A DNA stretch of 64,000 nucleotides from NCBI RefSeq assembly GCF_037038585.1, contig NC_092523.1:27533501-27597500 (forward strand), given 5' to 3'. The DNA is from Patagioenas fasciata (taxonomy: Eukaryota; Chordata; Aves; Columbiformes; Columbidae). Numbering within the stretch: position 1 is the stretch's first letter; the number at the start of each line of letters is the position of its first letter. The notes beneath the pieces are model-generated. The model ran no database searches. It was not told where the DNA came from and saw only the letters and a program-made list of their open reading frames with translations. The translations under genes were made by a program, and so were the position numbers. Positions 12,638-24,000 of this stretch are shown here, one piece after another.

Positions 12638-15600
12638 TTTTACCAAATAAGTTATGATATCATGATTTCATTTAAGTACATGCTCAATTGAGTATGCAGT
12701 GCAAGAAAGGTTTATGCAAGTAACTAAAAAAGCCCTAATACTCTTCTCTCATAAATGTTACTACAAAAAATGGCTCTTTGCCCATTTTGGAAGATACTCA
12801 CATTTGGTTTTGTATGAGTTCAACATACATAACTTCTTAGATATATACATATGGTAGCACAAGCCAAGGCAATTCACTTTCAAACAGTGCAAATGCAAGT
12901 TCATTTCTGTAGTCCTACCTACTAGCCATAGAAAGTAGGTGTTCTGTTCAACCCTGATTATTACAATTCCTCTACAGCTTCAAAGAAAAATCACAGTATC
13001 CCCAGCCCCCTTGTAGTTCACTTCTATATCCACAAAAAAAGTTGACCAATGTCAATGAGTGCTCACCTGTAATCTTTTCTATCCATCTCAGAAAGGTTTG
13101 AATTGGTAGCAAGGGTGGTTTTATTTAACATAAGGCATATTTAAAAAACAGAATGTTAAAAGTAATGAAAAGTGCAGTTTAATTTGTTATGAGAGGGGTT
13201 TTTTTAATATATTGCCATAGCTTGAAGATTTCCTTTAAATCTACCATAAGAAAATTATGTGCAAAGAATGTAAGTATTTCTTAATGGTTATGTCTCATTA
13301 AACTTTAGACTAACAAAAGAAAATATTTATAAACTTTAAATAAAACAAACAGTAGTTCAAACCACTATATAACAAGTTCTTCACTGTCAAATGAACAAAG
13401 TACATAAGAGTGAGGAAAATAATGACTAAACATCACAGATGTTCAAATGAAACAGCAATTCGCTATTATCAAGCATTAAGAGACCCATGTTGTTATGACA
13501 GGCTTAACTCTGATCCAGTAATTTATACAAGAAGAAAACATAGGCCATATTATATAAGTATTTTCCTAGGAGATACCTTAGAGTGCAAAAGAAAATATTA
13601 GCTGACATCTGCACCTGATGACAGTTACAATGCAATGGAGCATTTACAATTGCTTTTTAGAGCACCAGGCTACAAAAATAAGAGAAGATATGGCCAAAAT
13701 TCTCAAGCTTACAATAGACTTTCAGGAATGCTGACCAGCACATAGCATTTAAAGCAGTATAAATTAGAAGAAATGTTACAGTCATGCTGCACCTGTATGG
13801 TTCAAACTAAGGAAATAATATTAATTATATTGTCAGCTCTTATGTTCTCCCTATGAATTATCTATTTATTTTAGCTCAACAAGAACAATGGTTTTGCTGT
13901 ACATCTAGGACCAAAGAGACTGCTGGGTAACTACTCTTTTCCTGCGTATACCTTATAGAAAGGCTCACAGCCCAACTTCTGCTACACACAAGATGTCAGC
14001 TCTTGACAGAAACAAGCCCTGGCTTGTGAAGTTACATCAAGTGCGTTGGCCATTCTGGTGTGTTTGTGGTACATATGCAAAACTGGGGGAAACAACTGTT
14101 TGGTGTGACAGAGTTCAACTGCTATGAATCCCTGTGGTGAAAGAAGTTTGATCTAATGCCATGCTACAGTTTTTGGGGTGGTACATTAAAAGAATAAACT
14201 CTTGGTTGGACTCAACTTCCAATTTTCTTCCTTAGGCTTTAGCTCCATTTGTTATAACTGAAGCAATTTTACTCATGCTCAGCACAAACTACTTTGTGCA
14301 TAAATGCGCTAGAAGTGATGCATTTTGAAATCTTTTAAACGTGTGTGTTGAAAAGGTGGGCTGGTTCCTTCTGGATGTTTTTGAAAAAACAGCCAGAATT
14401 GGTGCAGCCTGGTTTATTCTTGAGAAAGCCTTTACTTCTGTGTTTCAGTTTGAACTTCAAGGAAAAGCTTTGGCTGAAACTACAGAAATGTATCCAAAGA
14501 ATCAGAAAAATAATATTTCCATCCTATTTTGTGGCAGGCTGCTAAAGGGCACTAGAGCTCCTGAGCTCTCTGCAAACACCCTTGAATTGTAATGCACTAC
14601 ATACCAGAGAATCAGAATCTCAAAAACATGTCAATCTGTGGTCACTTAAAACAAAAGACAAGAGAAAAATCTCTCAACAGCCACCTTTTTCCCATGTAAT
14701 CTCTGAATGCAAGGCAAGCTGGAAAAGAGTTGATTCAGATACATGGATATTTATATCAAAAGTTTCACTTTATCTGAGATACTCTGTAGCACAAAATAAA
14801 ATAATGCACGTAAATTACCTCTTTTTCTCACTGAAGACTTCTTATGAACTTATTTATAAATGCTACTGCTAATGAGATGTATACATAATAATATACATCT
14901 AGTCCTGTAATCACAACCACACTTTACAAACAAACAAACAAAAATTACAACTTTTTTTAGCTAGTCCTCCTGCTTTGTAACTAAGTCTTTGAACTGATAA
15001 ATTAGCATGCATATTCTTTTCTCGCAAATCACTTGATAATTTCTTTCATACCTGAGGTACAATATGTTCATTAAGAAACATTCTAAGGATGCACAGCTGC
15101 ACTGGTATAATTTCCATCACTGCTTTTGAAAAATATTTCCATAATATGCCAAGGTTTTCAGAGACACAGAATAAGAAGAATATGATCAGTGGTGTTTCTG
15201 ACTATCAACAGGATAACACAGCAGCCTTCTGAAGACGAGAGATGAGCCAAGATTAACACACTTCACACAGATTGATAAATTATCATTCTGTATGGAGAAG
15301 GGGTCTAGAGTCTGTCGGACTCAAAAAAATGTTTAATAGAATTTTTTTCTTTTTTTACTAGCCTTTATACTACACATTTGGTATATCCTCCTAGAATGAT
15401 AATTTGGTTTATCATTAAAAATAAAGACACACTGGGCAAGAGTGAAATACCCTTTCAGTACTGTCTTGTGATTTTTATGAGAGTATAACCTGTGGAATGA
15501 TTCACATTAGGTCTGAATTATTAATGCAGTTGAATGCTCAGCCTGCGTTTTGTTACGTTGTTATGGGTACCAATGACACCTTTACACAACAGTACCAAAC

Positions 15601-16261
15601 TGCTGTTTCTTCAAAGCCCTTCAGATCAGTTTTGTAACTCTCCTAAAATGCACATTTCTAACTTCTGGGACTTGAGCAGCTGCCCGGCATCATCCCACGC
15701 ATGGGCCCAATCCCATTCCCGAGGAGTGCAGAGGCACAAGCTGGTGCCGTGCAGGATGTCCCCCCGCTGCTCGGGCAGCACAGTGAAAAAGTACTAGCAC
15801 CACTAGCCGCTTCCTCGCGTTTCCACCAGCTGCTGGACCAGGCTCTTCCAAAGAAGTCATGAGCGCCGCAGCCGCTCGCCAGCGAAACTCCAGCCTCCTC
15901 CCCCAGCAGCCACCGGCGAGGGAGCGAGGTCGGGCAGGCACAGCGGGGAGGTGCCGGCACTGCAGGGAGCTCCTTGCGCCGGCAGCAGCCGCACGGCCGC
16001 CCCAACTCGGGGTGCGGGGCTGCCCTGCCAGGCCCGGGCCGCGCCCCCGGCCCGGCCCCGCCGCCCTCTTGCCGGGAGGGACGCGCTTTTCCCTGCACCG
16101 AGCTGAGCCTAGACTCACCAACTCGCTCAGCGAACAAGTGGGATGCGGCAGAAGTTTCACTTTGCCGGTGGCGGCTTCCCCCGCAGCCGCCCGCGGGAGC
16201 CGTCGCCACAGCACCGGGACTTTTTTTTCTTTTTTTTGAAGTTTCGCGGCGCGTCGCACTT

Positions 16262-16284
16262 CCCCTTCTCCCTTCCCCCTCCCC
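16262..16284 (-). promoter_or_regulatory. G-quadruplex-type tract, sense strand, early intron 1
   Basis: The plus strand shows four C runs of 3-5 bases separated by 4, 2 and 1 bases. The minus (transcribed-sense) strand therefore carries four G runs with short loops, starting about 113 bp after the exon 1 donor. It would be present in the nascent GABRG1 RNA. Confidence 0.6.
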
Positions 16285-16397
16285 AAGCCCGGCCGGCATC
16301 CCCCGAGCTAAGCCCGGGGCACGACGCGCAGAGAGCCGAGGGCCGGCCGGAGGATGCGGGCGGCTGGGGCTGGCGCGGAGGTCGCCGCCGTACTCAC

Positions 16398-16489
16398 CCG
16401 CTTCCCAGCCTCACGGTCAGCAGCAGCAGCAGCAGCCGGGCCCCGCGGCGGCGGCTCCAGCGGGGTGCGGGGCCGCCCCACGTATCCAT
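16398..16489 (-). CDS. GABRG1: GABRG1 coding exon 1 (signal peptide)
   Basis: This short exon encodes the start codon and signal peptide of the GABA-A receptor gamma1 subunit: 30 codons plus two bases. The start is ATG at 16,489-16,487. It is fixed by an in-frame TAG at 16,507-16,505 just upstream, and the base after ATG is G. The peptide has a short neutral start (MDTWGGPAP), a basic stretch (SRRRGAR), a hydrophobic core of six leucines then TVRL, and ends GS plus a split glycine. The donor is GG|GTGAGTA. The two leftover bases join the first base of exon 2 to give a glycine followed by [12 protein letters not shown], so phase and reading match. Family knowledge: mammalian gamma1 has RGVRLVFLLLTLHLGNC at the same point, which aligns with RGARLLLLLLTVRLGSG here. 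All six leucines are CTG codons, so the core is a (CTG)6 run. Confidence 0.9.
16418..16435 (-). repeat. GABRG1: (CTG)6 coding trinucleotide run
   Basis: Six perfect CAG units on the plus strand, read as CTG (Leu) on the coding strand, make up the hydrophobic core of the GABRG1 signal peptide. A length change would alter signal-peptide length without shifting the frame. Confidence 0.9.
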
Positions 16490-16590
16490 GGGCGTGAAGG
16501 CGCTCTACCTTCCACGAGTTTTCTCCGGAGAAGCTGTGGAATAGCTACCCTGCCAATCCCACAGTCCCCCCACGGCACACGGCAGGCAGA

Positions 16591-16615
16591 GGGAGGGGAG
16601 GGGAAGGGGGGAAGG
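16591..16615 (+). promoter_or_regulatory. G-quadruplex-type tract upstream of the GABRG1 start
   Basis: Four G runs of 3-6 bases are separated by 1-2 base loops on the plus strand, the GABRG1 template strand, about 100-125 bp upstream of the ATG. An A-run (16,616-16,632) follows. It lies in the promoter or 5' UTR. Confidence 0.6.
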
Positions 16616-17620
16616 AAAAAAAAAAAAAAAAACCAACAAAAACCCAAACAGGTAGGAACCCACTCTTCAAGGGCCGAGCAACTCACCCAATAGGCTCATC
16701 AGGTTGCTCCATAAATTATCCTAAAAACTGCTGGGCGAATCAGTCCCTAGCAGAGGTGGAGCCTCCTTTACTAGAAGGCAAACATGCTTGGGAGAAAGGG
16801 TGGCATTAATTAGCTATTTTCTCCAAAGAACAAAATAAAATAGATCTTTTATATATAATATATATACAATGTTAAATATATATCTAAAGCTACATATGTA
16901 TAATTAAATATTTTTATTTTTAAAGCTACTCGGAGGGCGTTTTGCAACCTGGGAAGCAGCCCCTCGGCCCTGCCAGACAGAGACCCGCAGCGGGGAGGAG
17001 AAGTGCCGGGGGATGTGCGCGGGCACCCGCGGAAACTGCACGGCCCCGCGTCCGGCACGACCGCGATTCTGGGGAGGGCGGCACCAGCCGCGGGAAAGGG
17101 GTTCTTCCTGGAGCCCCTCGTCCGTCCTCAAGACACGAGGCCCTCCCTTCAACCTGCGGTCCCTAGAGCCGTGCTGGAGACAGGCGGCGTGCTCGGCGCG
17201 CAACTGCAGCCGCGGGAATTCCGCGCACCCAGTAAACGACAGTCGCGCAAGCCCGGAGGCTGCAGGTGGCTCTGCGCGGCCGCGGAGCGCCCCCGGGGGG
17301 AAGGGGGAGGAAAGCGGCCGATGCGCGGTGCCGCGCTGTAAAATGAGCCGTGATTTGCAACACCATGCAAAACGCGCCTTTTTTTTTTTTTTTGTGTGTG
17401 TGTGTTTGTCTCCCCTCTGCTGCTCCCTCCTCCTGCCTCTCTCGGGAGACCTACACTGGAAAGTAGCAAAACAGGAAAAAAAAGAATAAAAAAAAAACCA
17501 CCGCAAATAAAGCCCACACGAAAACCAAACCCGAGGCAGAAAAGCGACCGCGGTAGCGGAGACGCGCGGGAGGTTCCGCGCCTTCAGCCCTCTCGTCCAG
17601 CGGTGGGACTAGCGCTTAAG

Positions 17621-20600
17621 TAAACCGTATTTCTGTGCACGGTATCAAGGTCGGGTAGCCTCTGAATCTCTCCCCTTCCCACTTCCCTGGCCCTGGAGAT
17701 GTCCTCACTTGCAGCTGTCTATCGGGCACTCCTGGATTAACCTGCGCTGCGTGATTATCAGTGTAAGGATAGTCGTCATCACCATCATCATCCTTTGAGT
17801 CAAGATGGAACTGCACAGTAATGTAAATAAGCCCCCATTCAGTGGTTATTCCGATGAAAGACAATGCTTTGTTTTGAGTTCTGCTTCTTTGCATGTCATT
17901 CTCCGGTTACTATTTTATATGTACAGCTTACAGCTGCTTTAATGGTTAAAGAAACTCACCACGCTTCAGAAAGCTGCAATACATTAAGTGAAAATTCAAT
18001 GACTTGAAAATTAATAGCCAGTCCTGGGGGTACTGGCAGAAGGTAAAGGCACATACTATTGTATGACCTGGGGTCTCTTTATTGGTGGATTAGCACAGCA
18101 GTCAGTGTCCTAGCGTGATGGCAGAGGCATGAGCTCAGAGGAGAGAACATGAATTTATTACAGAATAAATGCAGAAGTGGCTCCCCTGCTGCAGCGGGTG
18201 GCTCTAGCTCCAAGGAACAGGATTTGCTGTTTCCCTCAGCAAGAAAACAAGCACAGCGCATCCCCAAGTCCCTTTCTCTCTGGGAAGTTATTTCGCCCTG
18301 AAAATAGCTGTGGTCTTTAGGTTTATTATGGATTGATCTGTCAAATTGACTGCAGTTTGCAAAATATGCAATGAACTCTTCTTATGACTTTGGATGCTGA
18401 TGTTTATGGAGCCATTAAAACTCTTTACTAATCTATAAAATTTCATCCTGTCACTAAAATGTATTACATAATTAATGTGACTACTGAGAAAGTTTGACGT
18501 AAGTAGTTTAAGGGTACTTACAGGACTATAAGGCATCTTCTTTCTATGTTTGGAGCACTTATTTAAAAACACTTAATTTCACCTCTGTGTAGGTCCAGCA
18601 GCTCACTAGCACAGAAAGAGGTGGAAGATTGCAACTAAAATAACATGTAGCATGAATAGTGAGAAGTCTTTTTTTCATTTGATTTCTGGGTTTAGAATGC
18701 TAAGGCACATAAAAATGCAATTAAAAATAAAGTCAGCACCAATGAGATTCTCAAATGATACAAGACTAACGATGAACAAGCTGTTTTCGGTTAGTCCCAA
18801 ATCTGAATTTTCCTTGTACTTTAACATAAACAATAGAAATCCATCCCTCTCCAAAACAGAGAAGAAAATATTCTATGATTAAATAAAATACGAGATGAAA
18901 AACAGGTATAAAATTTGTGAAAAGCAATCAGGAAAGAAAAAATAATAAAAATTCCTTAGCTACTAGAAGAAAATTTGAGGGAAAAAAATCATCTCAAATT
19001 GCCTGTATTCCTAAGGAACAGAAGAAGCAATAAAGGAAAAATGGAAAATAGAATATTGAAGAAACGCTGGGGAAATTGCCTAGATGAGTGTCAAAAGAAG
19101 GAAATGCTGATGTATGATAATAAACTAAAGGACAGTGAGGTACCAAGGCCTGCTGATATTCATCAGCAGGTACTGGAACAGCTGACCTAACAATAATATT
19201 TGAATTCTGAGTTAAAATAATTTCCTCCTGCTCAAAGTAGGGAAAAGGAAGTGAAGAAAGGGGTCAACGGTGGAATTTCACACCTGCTAGGCATCACTTC
19301 AGAAGCAGAAAATTGAACGATGTTAATGTACAAGCAAAACTGTAGGATTCAGATCACTGTTACTATCGAAGAGGCACAAACCAGGATTGCTTCTGCAAAG
19401 GAAAACCACCGTCTCTAACTGCTTCAGTCATATTTAATGAGTCTGTGAATAGAAGGACAAGGCTATGCTAGTCACTGTCTTTCAAAACCTTTTTTGAGTC
19501 TATCAGTTATTTGTTGAAGGAGCTGCATAGTTATGGGATGAGTAAGATAGCAATGCTGTCTTTCAGAAACTGCTCAAGACTGCTATCAAAGTGGTCAGCT
19601 TTCCACATTAAAAAGATGAATTGTGGTTCTTATGAATCTGCTCTTGAGATTATCTTATTTAACTAATTCCTTACTGCAGTAATTATTTTAAAGACAAGAA
19701 ACAGAAAAATTTACAAATTAAAATTTCAGTTGGGTCAAGTCTATAGAAAAAGAATACTGAGCAATTCATCAGAGTGCAGAAAATTAATTACAAAATTATA
19801 AAGATACATTGGCAAACCGGAAAAGACAAATAATTCAAGAATTGAATTTGGTAAATAGCTAAATGTAAAATCACATCTCAACTATCAGTGATACTGCTAC
19901 ATAATAGTGGAATATCCAGAGAAAGCATTTATATTTAATTATGAAATTTCTCCAGGACTGTAGAGCAGAAGGCATACGAATACCCAGAAGAGCACTAGTT
20001 TGAGCAGCTCACCACCTAAATTCTGCCCAAGCTCATCTGAAAGCTTTCCCTGCCCTCCAGGTTTGAGGAGTGCAAGATAGCAGGAAAATCAAATGCAATG
20101 TAAAAGTCCTCTAAAACACAGCCAGGGTAGATCCTCCCTTTGCTAACTTCATAAAAGTGTAAGAATTGATTTGGATTCCATACAAATACAGCTAACCCTC
20201 TGGCACTGTAAAAGAAGCAAAGGCACTTGGCACAAGCTTGTGATTTCCAGTCTGGAAGCCACCTATTCAACTTCAAGGTACCTACAATCTGTAATGCATC
20301 AAAAATTATATGAGAAAAAAATTTTATGCTTAAAGCTGAAGTCCAAATAGAAGGAAGAGGGAAAAACAAACAAACAAACCAACCAACAAAAACTAACAAA
20401 CCCCACACAAAAACAAGCTAGCTAATATGTCTATAGTTTGCAACTGGGAGCCTTCATGCCTAGTATTGAAAAGCATTGTGATTCCTCAGAATTTAATTGT
20501 TCAAGACCACACAGGAACCTAAAAACACTCGTAAGTTATTTTCCATAGCTGACATCACACACCTGCTGTATTTCTCTTGAATGTAACTGTTTTCCTGACA

Positions 20601-20993
20601 GAAATATGTGAAACTTGATGGCAGGTGTGTGTGCCTGCATACCACCTTGAGTGCATAAAAAGCTTTGAATATCTAGCCCTAGTGGATGGCCCATCTTCAT
20701 TTACTGTGCTTGAGGGAAGCTGGAGGTCCTCACTCATGTAGTTTTGTAAGGAGCACTTATCCTGTTGAGAGTAAAGTCATCCAGTGCATGGAGAGGGAAG
20801 AGAAAATTATTATGTTGTCGTGTCATCCATCAAAAGAAAAGCATATGCAATAGCAAGAGCTCAAGGACCATCGCAGTCGTGTCTTCAAAAGGGTAAATTC
20901 AAATTTATATAACACTTCTTTGGTGAAGTTCCATCTGTAGACCTTATCTGTGGATGCACAAAGAAATTTCTTGTGTGTACTTCACCCCTTAGA
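17621..20993. other. Intergenic DNA upstream of GABRG1
   Basis: AT-rich, with no gene or clear repeat except an (AAAC)n-like run at about 20,367-20,400. Short open frames here match nothing I recognise. Confidence 0.55.
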
Positions 20994-21068
20994 TCCATGG
21001 AATGGTTTGGGTTGGAAGGGACCTTTAGAGGTCATCTAGTCCAAACCCCCTGCAATGAGCAGGGATGC
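20994..21068 (-). mobile_element. CR1 LINE 3'-end fragment
   Basis: The plus-strand text GGTTTGGGTTGGAAGGGACC, then GAGGTCATCTAGTCCAAACC, is the antisense of the conserved CR1 3' terminus. Only about 75 bp are recognisable. Confidence 0.88.
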
Positions 21069-24000
21069 CTTCAAAAAGTATTCAGACATGAGTTATGTGC
21101 TTGCATTTGAGCAAGCACAAATGCAAGTACAAAGTTACATGTGCAGTATTTTAAAACTGCAGCCCGAATGAAAACAGTTCCATTCTTCTCAGGGCAATTC
21201 AGAAAAAGGAGCTTTAAATATGCATAATCATGCTTAATCCTACCTGAATCTTTACACTTTAATTAAATTCCGAAAAGGTATCCTAAACAGCACAGGAGCT
21301 TACTGTTGCAACAGATGCAAAAAACATCTGAAGAACAAAGAAAATGAATGAAAACATTTGGCACTGGCCTTTTAAAATGGGCCTTTAAAGATAAGGGTGG
21401 TGGATCTCCATGGGACAACAGAAAAATGCAGAAATGTCACTTCAGTGCAGCTTTCATATTGTGATTAAAACCACAAAATAATTGTGTTCAGTGAAACAGT
21501 CAACATCTTAATAGAAAATAAATTATAAAACTCTCACTTCCCATAGCTAAATACCATTTTAATTAAGATTTCATCTCTGATACATTGATTTAACTGCTCA
21601 CTCACTTATATTATGCATTAAAATGATTACTAACGCTACAACTTTAGCAGCACTTAAAAATTAAATGAGAGAAGTAATCTCAACTAGAGAAAAGCATATG
21701 CAGGCAAGGAAAAGACTGCACCCATCTTTGCATCCAGGGAAGAGGGAAGGGTTAGAGTGTATAGAATGATATTCCTTTACATTTAACATCTTACCCTTCT
21801 TCTCCATTTAAGCTATGATGGAATGAAAAACAAATTGAAGTGTAAGCAGATCTATGGTAACTCGGCTGAAGTACTTGGGCACAGAAAGATAACTTGAAAG
21901 CACAAGTATCCGCTTCGTCTATGACTGTTGTCGTTGCCTTTCACTAGACCTCAAAGTATTTTCAACGTGAATCAGAAAACAGAATATAAATACATTTTGA
22001 TCCTTTATCTTTTACAGGGCATAAATCCACAATCTCTCTGTCTTCTTCTCCATAAGAGCATAGTTTTGTCTTTGCCTCTCCCTCACCTTTCAAGCAATAT
22101 CCCAGAAAATAGAGGCCATGGCTCTGGATTTCTCGAGAGCTCAGATTTCCCATCTGCCAGGACACATCTTCGAAGACAGCAGACTTTGCTAGGGAATATG
22201 GTGACCAACTAGAAGAGTGATGTGTCATACTTGCAAGTGTGAGATGCGTGTATGCTGCAGGCAAGTCAAGGAGTCTTACAGGGGACTGGGACACCAAGAT
22301 GCACTCAAGTTCATTTAGGAAGGTGAATTTAGCTTGAATTATTTCAGTGTCATGGCCAGGGTTTGAGCACTTGCTCAAAGTCCTCTCCAGTCTATGGACT
22401 GTTTTCCCCAGTAAGGAAGCAATATAATTCACTCCAGCAAACCACAGTGGTGCAAACATACTAAGGGTGCATCATATACGTTGTCACTTAAAATGGCAAG
22501 TGTGCTTTCAAAGTGAACCTCCCAATCAGCCCTTCCTCCTGAGCTCTACCTGCCATACAGAGAGACCCTGGAAAACATGAAGATACTTGCAGCATCTTTT
22601 TGGAGGCAACTAAACCAGAAAGTGTGTTCCAGGAGTGCTTGAACCTGCTAACGGATCTTAAGTTTATGGGACTAGAATAGTTCTAGTCTGAAGTAAAACT
22701 CTCCCAAAACACACATACTGTGGATGCTGGATCCTCAACACCAACTGATTCTCTCTAAAGACCTGCTTGTGTTTCAGCACAGCATTTGCCAATTAGCCAA
22801 AGCCACAGCTAATTATTAGAGGACAAAGACCCTGGCATGAATCACAGCAAATCAGCCTGCCAGTGTAGGTGCTCCCATATTTTGAAGTCACATAGCAAAG
22901 AGCTCTTTTCTTTTTGCTGCAGGATGGAAATTCCCTGCAAATGGTAAGAACAAGAATGTTTCATGGCTTATAGGATGCTCTCAGGAGGGTAATATTTGAT
23001 TATCTGTCTGCTCTTATTTTGTTAGAGGCTAACAGGGCAGCTGTTCTACCCAACTACTGTGAGCACTTACTGTTCCAGCCAGATCAGGAGGACAAAGACA
23101 TGTGAAAATGAAAAATAATGGGGCAGGCAAAAGACTGTGGTCTGTACTTTTTCCAGTTTTAAAAAGAGTCGGTTGATACTTGGCTCAGCCTTTGTTGAAA
23201 GTTGAAAGTGACTTTTCAGTATGCCCTATCCTGACCAATCCTCTTTAGAGTACACGTTTTTTAATCTGCAAAGCATAAGACATAAAAAGGTCTTTTCATA
23301 AGATTGGTCTGTCTGATAATTGAAAAACATTCTCTCCAGAATGCCTATTTAAACTCTTGGTAACAGAATCCCATAGCAAATCTAAATGAAGGGGAACATA
23401 ATTGCTGTCCAGAACATTAACACTCTCTCTGCAATATATTATGTCACTTGCTGAACTTCTGTAATTGTTATTAATTGACCTCTAGACCTCTCAATTGTAT
23501 CAAAAGCCTGAGATATTTAGAGATTGCCTTCTGGTGTATTAGATTGTATTCTGCTGCCTTTTACAGAGGGTATACATTCTCTGAAGTTGAACTGATTTTC
23601 TCCTTTTGCATCTCCATTTTTCTTAAGGCTCTTTTTCCGTCTTTGCATTATTAGTTACTATAGAACACTTAAAAAAAACACAAAGTGTTTAATTTCCATG
23701 TTGAAACATCACATTCGTCAGTATCTCCTGTGCTTACCAGGGAAATAAGCAGGAATCTGGCTGTGCTTCAAATTATTTTAATCATTATTGAGTATTCACT
23801 ACATAATCAAACAGAACTGTCCTAAAATATAGCTTGGTGTAACTCAACTGTTAGGTCAATGGATTTATTTGCAGTGGCAGGAATAGGTCAAAATGCATCA
23901 TGTAAACCCAACATTGCTTCCAAGCTAATTACTGAGAGAAAAACGAAGAACAAACCAAACAACCAACCAAAACAAAACAAAATAACTAAACCCAAAACCC

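Larger units (their letters stand above)
8401..15840 (-). other. GABRG1: GABRG1 intron 1, middle part: unique AT-rich DNA
   Basis: No exon or large element is recognisable. It contains a (TC)n microsatellite at 10,255-10,271, an A-run at 10,551-10,566, and a short AT-rich tandem duplication at about 12,592-12,637. Open frames such as 14,341-14,592 have no family match I can name and no coding context. Confidence 0.55.
15840..17620. promoter_or_regulatory. GABRG1: CpG island at the GABRG1 promoter and first exon
   Basis: This is the only long CpG-dense, GC-rich block in an otherwise AT-rich window. It brackets GABRG1 coding exon 1 and so most likely contains the transcription start, which I cannot place exactly. 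Sp1-type GC boxes are visible (for example GGCCCCGCC near 16,053) and a CCAAT sequence lies at 16,688-16,692. An AT-rich interlude at about 16,690-16,930 splits the island into an exon-1 part and an upstream part (about 16,930-17,620). The upstream part could mark a second start site or an opposite-strand transcript. The long open frames inside the island on both strands (up to about 240 codons) are low-complexity Pro/Arg/Gly readings expected in stop-poor GC-rich DNA, so I do not call them genes. Confidence 0.8.

Noticed and set aside
14341..14872. Overlapping plus-strand frames of 66-96 codons
   Set aside because: No family match, and they lie in two frames of AT-rich intron. Most likely chance.
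15658..17517. Several long open frames on both strands (up to about 240 codons) in the CpG island
   Set aside because: They are low-complexity Pro/Arg/Gly/Ala readings overlapping in several frames, as expected in stop-poor GC-rich DNA. The real exon here is the 92-bp GABRG1 exon 1 in another frame.
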